A DNA stretch of 64,000 bases from Thalassospira sp. ER-Se-21-Dark (lineage in GTDB: Bacteria > Pseudomonadota > Alphaproteobacteria > Rhodospirillales > Thalassospiraceae): assembly GCF_017922435.1 (NCBI RefSeq), contig NZ_VDEZ01000003.1:124001-188000 (forward strand), in the 5' to 3' direction. The first letter of the stretch is position 1. Each line of letters begins with the position of its first letter. Position numbers and translations under genes: made by a program. A model generated the notes under the pieces. The model was not told the origin of the DNA. It worked only from the letters and a program-made list of their open reading frames with translations, and searched no databases. Below are positions 59,524 to 64,000 of this stretch, one piece after another.

Positions 59524-61241
59524 GCCTTCGCACCCGCTGCTGCCCGGGTGTCGGCATTTTTGGCGGGATCGGCCGTTTTATTCGTGCGGCGCAAAACAGG
59601 CACAAGATGCTTGTCGATCAGACGGTATTGCTTGTTGGCCATGGCAATCAGGGACGGGCGATGTGACACCATCACCAGCGTACAGTGCTTTTTAAGTTCC
59701 ACCATCAGGCTGGTCATGATGTTGTCACCCGCCATATCAAGCGAACTGTTGGCTTCGTCAAACAGGACAATGCGCGGGTAATCAATCAGGGCACGCGCAA
59801 CCGCGATGCGCTGTTTTACACCGCGCGGCAAGGTTTCGGACGCCTGACCACCAACTTCGGTGTCATAGCCTTCGGGCATGCGCATGACGATGTCATCAAG
59901 CCCAAGACGCCGCGAAATCTCGATCACGCGATCGACGCCGATTTCCTTGCGAAACCCGGTGATGTTTTCAAGGATCGTGCCTTTGAACATCACGCCATGC
60001 TGCGGCAAATAGGCGATTTGACGACGGGTGGATTCGGCGGTGTAATCGGCCGGATCCTTGCCATCCAAAAGCACTTCACCCCGATCCGGGCGCAACGCCC
60101 CCATCAGAAGCCATAAAAGTGTGGTTTTGCCTGTACCGTTGTCGCCGGTAATGGCGATGGAATCGCCCGGCTCCACGACCAGATCAAGGTTTTCGAAGAT
60201 CTTTTTGCCATCCGCATGGGAAAACGCGACATTGCGCAACTCGATCTTGCCATCAAGCAGTGGCATTTCCGCGGCCCCAAGCTGGTCTTCTTCTTCGATT
60301 TCAAACAGCTCGTTGACGCGCTGACGCGCAACACGAATGTTCTGGAATTGCGTCCATAGGGTCATCGCACGCTGAAGCGGCTGGATCGAACGGCCCGACA
60401 ACATCGTGCAGGCAGCAAGCCCACCGACGGTCAAAGTCCCGTTAATCACAAAAACACTACCGACAGAAGCCACCAGTACCATGGTCAGCATCGAAAAGGT
60501 CGCGCTGGCATTGACCGCTGTGTGGGCCGAGCGTGCGGCACGCAGATCATCACCCGAACATTGTGTCTGGAGCTGATCATGACGGCGGATCATCAGGTTT
60601 TCCATCGCCATCGATTTGATGGTGTGAATGCCCGTCAGGGTTTCGATGATGAAGTTATAGCGCCGTTCATCGGACTGGCTGCGATCATCAAGTGCGCCCC
60701 GCAACTGATGGCCCAGAAACATTGCTGTCAAAAAGAACGCCAAAAGAATGCCAAGCGGCACAAGCACCAATTGACCGCCAATCACGGCAATCAGGGCCAG
60801 GAACAAAACGATGAACGGCAGATCGACAACCGCACCAATTGCCTGCCCGGAATAGAAGTCGCGCAGCATATTCAGGCTGTTAAGGCGTTGCAGGTGAAGA
60901 CCTGGTGCGGTTTTGCCATAGTCGGTCAAGCTTGCCGACAGCAAATGTCCGACCGCCTGCTGGGAACTGTAATGTTCAAACTTCGCCGCCGAGAGCGAGG
61001 AGATATAAGCCCGACCAAGACGCAGGATCGCCTCAAGCACAAGCGCCCCCAGCACCCCGAAAATCAAAAGGGTCAGTGTCGGGATGGAACTGTGTGGCAG
61101 GACCCGGTCATAGACCTGCAAAAGGGCAATCGGCAGGGCAAGCGTCAGCAGGTTGATCACCAATGCTGTGATCAACAGTGCGAAACGGCCGGTGCGCAAG
61201 TGCGACAATGTACCGATATTCAATCGAGACCGACGTCTCAT
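59520..61241 (-). CDS. Type I secretion ABC protein without C39 domain, altered signature motif
   Basis: 573 residues, the first gene of the secretion operon. It begins at once with the membrane domain (FALLITALVINLLTLALPIALLQVYDRVLPHSSIPTLTLLIFGVLGALVLEAILRLG), which matches the type I exporter class, and lacks the N-terminal C39-like domain of its partner. ATPase: Walker A TGDNGTGKTT near 362, Q-loop AYLPQHGVMFKG, Walker B RIVLFDEANSSLD near 489 and His switch MVSHRPSLI near 517. The signature is LPRGV (SETLPRGVKQRIAVARAL) in place of LSGGQ. The C-terminus is Ala/Lys-rich. ATG at 61241 is taken; GTG one codon upstream is equal. Upstream lie 199 bases without a clear promoter. Confidence 0.9.
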   Translation of the reverse strand: MRRRSRLNIGTLSHLRTGRFALLITALVINLLTLALPIALLQVYDRVLPHSSIPTLTLLIFGVLGALVLEAILRLGRAYISSLSAAKFEHYSSQQAVGHLLSASLTDYGKTAPGLHLQRLNSLNMLRDFYSGQAIGAVVDLPFIVLFLALIAVIGGQLVLVPLGILLAFFLTAMFLGHQLRGALDDRSQSDERRYNFIIETLTGIHTIKSMAMENLMIRRHDQLQTQCSGDDLRAARSAHTAVNASATFSMLTMVLVASVGSVFVINGTLTVGGLAACTMLSGRSIQPLQRAMTLWTQFQNIRVARQRVNELFEIEEEDQLGAAEMPLLDGKIELRNVAFSHADGKKIFENLDLVVEPGDSIAITGDNGTGKTTLLWLLMGALRPDRGEVLLDGKDPADYTAESTRRQIAYLPQHGVMFKGTILENITGFRKEIGVDRVIEISRRLGLDDIVMRMPEGYDTEVGGQASETLPRGVKQRIAVARALIDYPRIVLFDEANSSLDMAGDNIMTSLMVELKKHCTLVMVSHRPSLIAMANKQYRLIDKHLVPVLRRTNKTADPAKNADTRAAAGAKA

Positions 61242-61440
61242 CACGCAGGCGAGCTCCAGATTTCCACAAAACCTACCACCCCAAAGTATGGGACGTATAC
61301 AATGAGATAGGATGCATACCGGATCACCCCATCCAAAGCAAGAAAATCGTGGAGAAAATACAACCTGATGTGATCTGTCTTACCCGAAACAGCCGGTCAC
61401 GGATCAGCCACGGACTGAATATTAGCAATACCAAGACATA

Positions 61441-61854
61441 TTATTCAATACTGCCGTCACCGCGCAAACGATCAAGTGCGCGACGTTCGGCCTTTGTCGG
61501 GCGCCCTGCCCCCGCTTCGCGTTCGGCCAAGGGGGCGGTACGGATATCCGACGCAACTTCCTTTTTGGGGGTTCGCGGCGGGGAATGATCAGCATAAAGC
61601 GCCTGGGCCTCGGGCGCTGGTCCACGTCGTTCACCAAGGGCGACAACCTCGACAACGCGCAGGTGCGGCCCCTGAAAGAATTGCAGGCGATCACCGGCAA
61701 CCACCGTGACGCTGGCCTTGGAAACCGACTGACCATTCAGAACAATATGCCCTGCTTGGCATGCCTTGCTGGCAAGCGATCTGGTTTTGTAAAACCGCGC
61801 ATGCCAAAGCCATTTATCAATACGAAGCTTCTCTGCCTGTTCCTTCACGGCCAC
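61441..61854 (-). CDS. hslR: S4-domain heat-shock RNA-binding protein (Hsp15-like)
   Basis: 137 residues. The S4 domain, LRIDKWLWHARFYKTRSLASKACQAGHIVLNGQSVSKASVTVVAGDRLQFF (about 10-60), is close to Hsp15, which binds stalled 50S subunits with nascent tRNA. The C-terminal half is basic and polar (APLAEREAGAGRPTKAERRALDRLRG), as in the family. The start is GTG at 61854; GTG two codons on is possible. It follows the helicase gene on the same strand with a hairpin between, a common alphaproteobacterial pairing. Confidence 0.85.
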   Translation of the reverse strand: MAVKEQAEKLRIDKWLWHARFYKTRSLASKACQAGHIVLNGQSVSKASVTVVAGDRLQFFQGPHLRVVEVVALGERRGPAPEAQALYADHSPPRTPKKEVASDIRTAPLAEREAGAGRPTKAERRALDRLRGDGSIE

Positions 61855-61899
61855 CGATTTCCTGAAATCAACGGGATATTATACAGTTGGAAAGCAAAA

Positions 61900-61921
61900 C
61901 GGCGACCCACAAGGGTCGCCG
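61900..61921 (-). terminator. Hairpin terminator after the helicase gene
   Basis: CGGCGACCC and GGGTCGCCG around 4 bases, followed on the minus strand by TTTTGCTTT. It lies 25 bases past the helicase stop and ends before the S4 gene, so it may attenuate rather than fully stop. Confidence 0.7.
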
Positions 61922-61945
61922 CTCGTTACATGATATCTGAAACGA

Positions 61946-64000
61946 TCAGCCCTTGGCTTCAAGCATTTCCTTAAGCTTGGCAAACGGCGAATCTTCATTG
62001 ATCTGGTTGGCTTTTTCCGGCGCCTGGTTGCGGCCACCACCGGGCTTGCCACCACGGCCACCTTTGCCGCCCTGATTCGGACGATTGCCGCCCTTGCCTT
62101 TCGGGCCACCTTTGCCGCCACCACGGGCTTCCTGACGCGGGCCGCGTTGACCACGGTTTTGTCCGCCACCGCGTTTGCGACGATCAACACGGACGAAGTA
62201 TTTGACTTCGACCAGCTCGTCGCCATCGGCATCGGTTTCAACCGCCGGCGTTTCCGACGTTGCTTCGGCAGACGCATCCGCAGCGACCTCTGCCGGTGCT
62301 GCTGGCTCCTCGGCCGGGGCATCAGCCTTGGCTTCGGTTGCAGCCACCTCAGAACCCTCTGCGGTTTCAGCTTCGGCTTTGCCCGCTTCAGGCTTTGCTT
62401 CCTCGGGCTTGGCTGCCTTGGCAGCTTCTTCGGCCTTTTTCTCGGCTTCCTTTGCTTCAAGTTCGGATTTCTTGACCTTGGTTACCTCGGCACGCCAGCC
62501 AAGTGCGGTAAACACGCCTTCGGCCTGTTCGACCGTGCAGCCCAAAAGCGACAGCAGATCAGGATCCGGGCGCACCTTGCCATCGTTTTCACGCGCCTTC
62601 TGACGCAGAAGGGCGGCAAAACGTTCAAGCATGTCCACACGGGCGGCAAGCGGGCCAACCGGCATGTAACCGGCAGCCAGGTAGAAGCCCTTGGAATTCG
62701 CACGGTCATTGGGGACCGAGGTCCGGCCTGCCGGCGGCAGTTCCGGAAGGGCATCAAGTTCACGTGCAACCGCCCAAAGAATGCCGCGCAGCTCAACCGG
62801 ATCCGGTTTGAGCGCATCAAGCACATGGACGGTTTCAACACCCAGACGCACGCCAAGTTTGGCAAGCGCCTTGCGGTCTTCGTCAGACAGGTCCTTGACC
62901 AGACTTTCGAGTTCCGAACGCGGCACACAGCCCAGACCTTCGTTCAACTGGAACAAAAGTCCGCGAATCGGCCCGGACAGCTGACAGTCGCGCAGGCGGG
63001 TCAGCATTTTAAGGCGCGTTTCGATATGGGAATTGATGAAATTCTGCAGACGGGTGCGTACCCGTTCGCGGGTCGGACCGTCAAAGAACTCGCTGTCGAT
63101 GACCTGAACTTCGGGCGACAGAACCGTGTCACCTTTTTTCAGCACACCAACCGGCGAACCGTTCCACAGCACCTGAAGCTGGCCGTTTACTGCGAACTTG
63201 TCGTCTTCGTCAGTTTCAAGTTGTTTGACACGTTGGGCGATTTCGCCGGTCAACGCGCGACGTGCGGCACTGGCAATCGCCTTGCCTTCAAAAGCAGCAT
63301 CGGTTTCATCAGCAATGAAACGGAATCCGTCAAGACGGCCGACAAATTCACCTTCGACCTGTACTTCACCATTCGCAGTGATGGTAGACATGAGTTCAGA
63401 CTTGTCCTTGAGACTTTTCAATAAAACCGAGGTCCGTCTGTCAACGAACCTTTGGGTCAGGCGTTCATGTAGCACATCTGAGAGCTTGTCCTCAATGGCC
63501 CGCGTGCGTTCCTGCCAATGATTGGCATCTTCGAGCCAGTGATGCTTATGCGATACATATGTCCAGACGCGAATACCTGCCAAACGTGATGACAACTGGT
63601 CAATATCACCATCATAACGATCCAGACGCAAGATTTGTTCGCCCAACCAGTCAATGGGCAGTTTACTTCCGGGTTTCGCAAGATAGCGATAGATAGATGT
63701 TAGCAGCCTCGGATGGGCATCGGTATGGATATTTCTGAAGTCGGGAATCTGGCAGATTTCCCACAATAACTGCACCCGGTCCGGGGCGGTCGCGATGCGT
63801 GCGACGTCCTCGTTGCGTGCCAGATGATCGAGCATGATTTCGTCAACCGGTTCGCGCGCCAAAATAAGGGTCGGGTCATCCGAACGCCGACGCAGCGATT
63901 TCTGCAGCGCATCCACCGTGCGAAAATCAAGTCGCGCGTTGCGCCAGAACACCTTTGCCAGCGGCTCGAACTCGTGTTCTTCGATCTGCTCGATAATGTC
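61946..64000 (-). CDS. Suv3-like RNA helicase, C-terminal part only (N-terminus beyond the window)
   Basis: 684 visible residues; the frame stays open through the window edge (16 codons before the first in-window GTG), so the start and the helicase motifs are outside. The visible part matches the C-terminal region of alphaproteobacterial Suv3/SkiA-type ATP-dependent helicases: WRNARLDFRTVDALQKSLRRRSDDPTL, LLWEICQIPDFRNI and KLSDVLHERLTQRFVDRRTSVLLKSLKD. From about residue 500 to the end it becomes low complexity: first Ala/Glu/Lys-rich (EAEKKAEEAAKAAKPEEAKPEA), then an Arg/Gly-rich RNA-binding stretch (RRKRGGGQNRGQRGPRQEARGGGKGGPKGKGG), then a short conserved end (EDSPFAKLKEMLEAKG). A role in RNA decay or ribosome work fits the S4 neighbour. 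Confidence 0.75.
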   Translation of the reverse strand, partial: DIIEQIEEHEFEPLAKVFWRNARLDFRTVDALQKSLRRRSDDPTLILAREPVDEIMLDHLARNEDVARIATAPDRVQLLWEICQIPDFRNIHTDAHPRLLTSIYRYLAKPGSKLPIDWLGEQILRLDRYDGDIDQLSSRLAGIRVWTYVSHKHHWLEDANHWQERTRAIEDKLSDVLHERLTQRFVDRRTSVLLKSLKDKSELMSTITANGEVQVEGEFVGRLDGFRFIADETDAAFEGKAIASAARRALTGEIAQRVKQLETDEDDKFAVNGQLQVLWNGSPVGVLKKGDTVLSPEVQVIDSEFFDGPTRERVRTRLQNFINSHIETRLKMLTRLRDCQLSGPIRGLLFQLNEGLGCVPRSELESLVKDLSDEDRKALAKLGVRLGVETVHVLDALKPDPVELRGILWAVARELDALPELPPAGRTSVPNDRANSKGFYLAAGYMPVGPLAARVDMLERFAALLRQKARENDGKVRPDPDLLSLLGCTVEQAEGVFTALGWRAEVTKVKKSELEAKEAEKKAEEAAKAAKPEEAKPEAGKAEAETAEGSEVAATEAKADAPAEEPAAPAEVAADASAEATSETPAVETDADGDELVEVKYFVRVDRRKRGGGQNRGQRGPRQEARGGGKGGPKGKGGNRPNQGGKGGRGGKPGGGRNQAPEKANQINEDSPFAKLKEMLEAKG

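Noticed and set aside
58099-59781. 560-codon plus-strand frame
   Set aside because: Antisense shadow of the two type I ABC genes; composition is Gln/His/Arg-rich with no recognisable domain.
62147-63424. 425-codon plus-strand frame under the helicase
   Set aside because: Antisense shadow; Phe/Arg/Gly-rich, no motif, while the minus strand has clear Suv3-type sequence.
1-64000. tRNA or rRNA genes, prophage, integrase or insertion sequence
   Set aside because: I saw no tRNA-like GGTTCGA arms with a cloverleaf, no integrase or transposase motifs and no terminal inverted repeats flanking a gene. Only visual scanning was possible.

Overview
The window reads as chromosomal DNA of a Gram-negative alphaproteobacterium, most likely a marine Rhodospirillales of the Thalassospira kind (an inference). 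The support is: lipid A/Kdo genes; the order rpmH-rnpA-yidD-yidC-engB-argB; a tadA/rluB/rsmD neighbourhood; a divergent pair of GGAAC-N16-CGTT promoters of the alphaproteobacterial general stress response type; a zinc-repressor-like operator of the Agrobacterium-group pattern; and a large type I secreted RTX adhesin. Both edges cut genes: a glycosyltransferase lacks its N-terminus on the left and a Suv3-like helicase lacks its N-terminus on the right. I found no tRNA, rRNA, CRISPR array, insertion sequence or prophage.

Layout. 1-7.7 kb: envelope lipid genes (glycosyltransferase, kinase-like protein, MsbA exporter, DUF374 acyltransferase, WaaA, LpxK, LpxL-like), the last four overlapping in one operon. 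7.8-13.9 kb: a membrane protein, gamma-glutamyltransferase, M23 peptidase, XseA and PurD. 13.9-17.4 kb: an iron/cobalamin-type ABC importer preceded by a cobalamin riboswitch and, closer to the gene, a 22-bp perfect palindrome lying on a second promoter. 17.4-21.2 kb: OpgD, then an AraC regulator divergent from an SDR and an Atu4866-like protein. 21.3-25.5 kb: an AT-rich Mrr-type nuclease next to tadA, then a GATase, rluB and rsmD. 25.5-31.9 kb: regulator, MFS transporter, serine hydrolase, chromate transporter, AMP nucleosidase.

32.3-37.2 kb is a stress-flavoured segment: an ECF sigma factor with a small anti-sigma-like partner, a ribbon-helix-helix protein, a VTT-domain membrane protein, an acidic periplasmic protein and Dps firing divergently from paired EcfG-type promoters, and a diacylglycerol-kinase-fold protein with an extra helical domain. 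37.2-43.1 kb: HxlR/SDR pair, ftsY-mtaB, a diguanylate cyclase and argB. 43.1-46.6 kb: the engB-yidC-yidD-rnpA-rpmH cluster behind a strong sigma-70 promoter.

46.6-61.2 kb is a dedicated type I secretion locus, read right to left: two different exporter ABC proteins, a membrane fusion protein and a 3079-residue adhesin. The adhesin has an acidic N-terminus, 22 near-identical Ig/cadherin-like repeats of about 108 residues and a C-terminal RTX calcium-binding block with an internal 36-residue super-period. Both ABC proteins have replaced the LSGGQ signature with other residues, so they probably work as a heterodimer. This locus, the doubly regulated ABC importer and the small sigma/anti-sigma operon are the most interesting parts.
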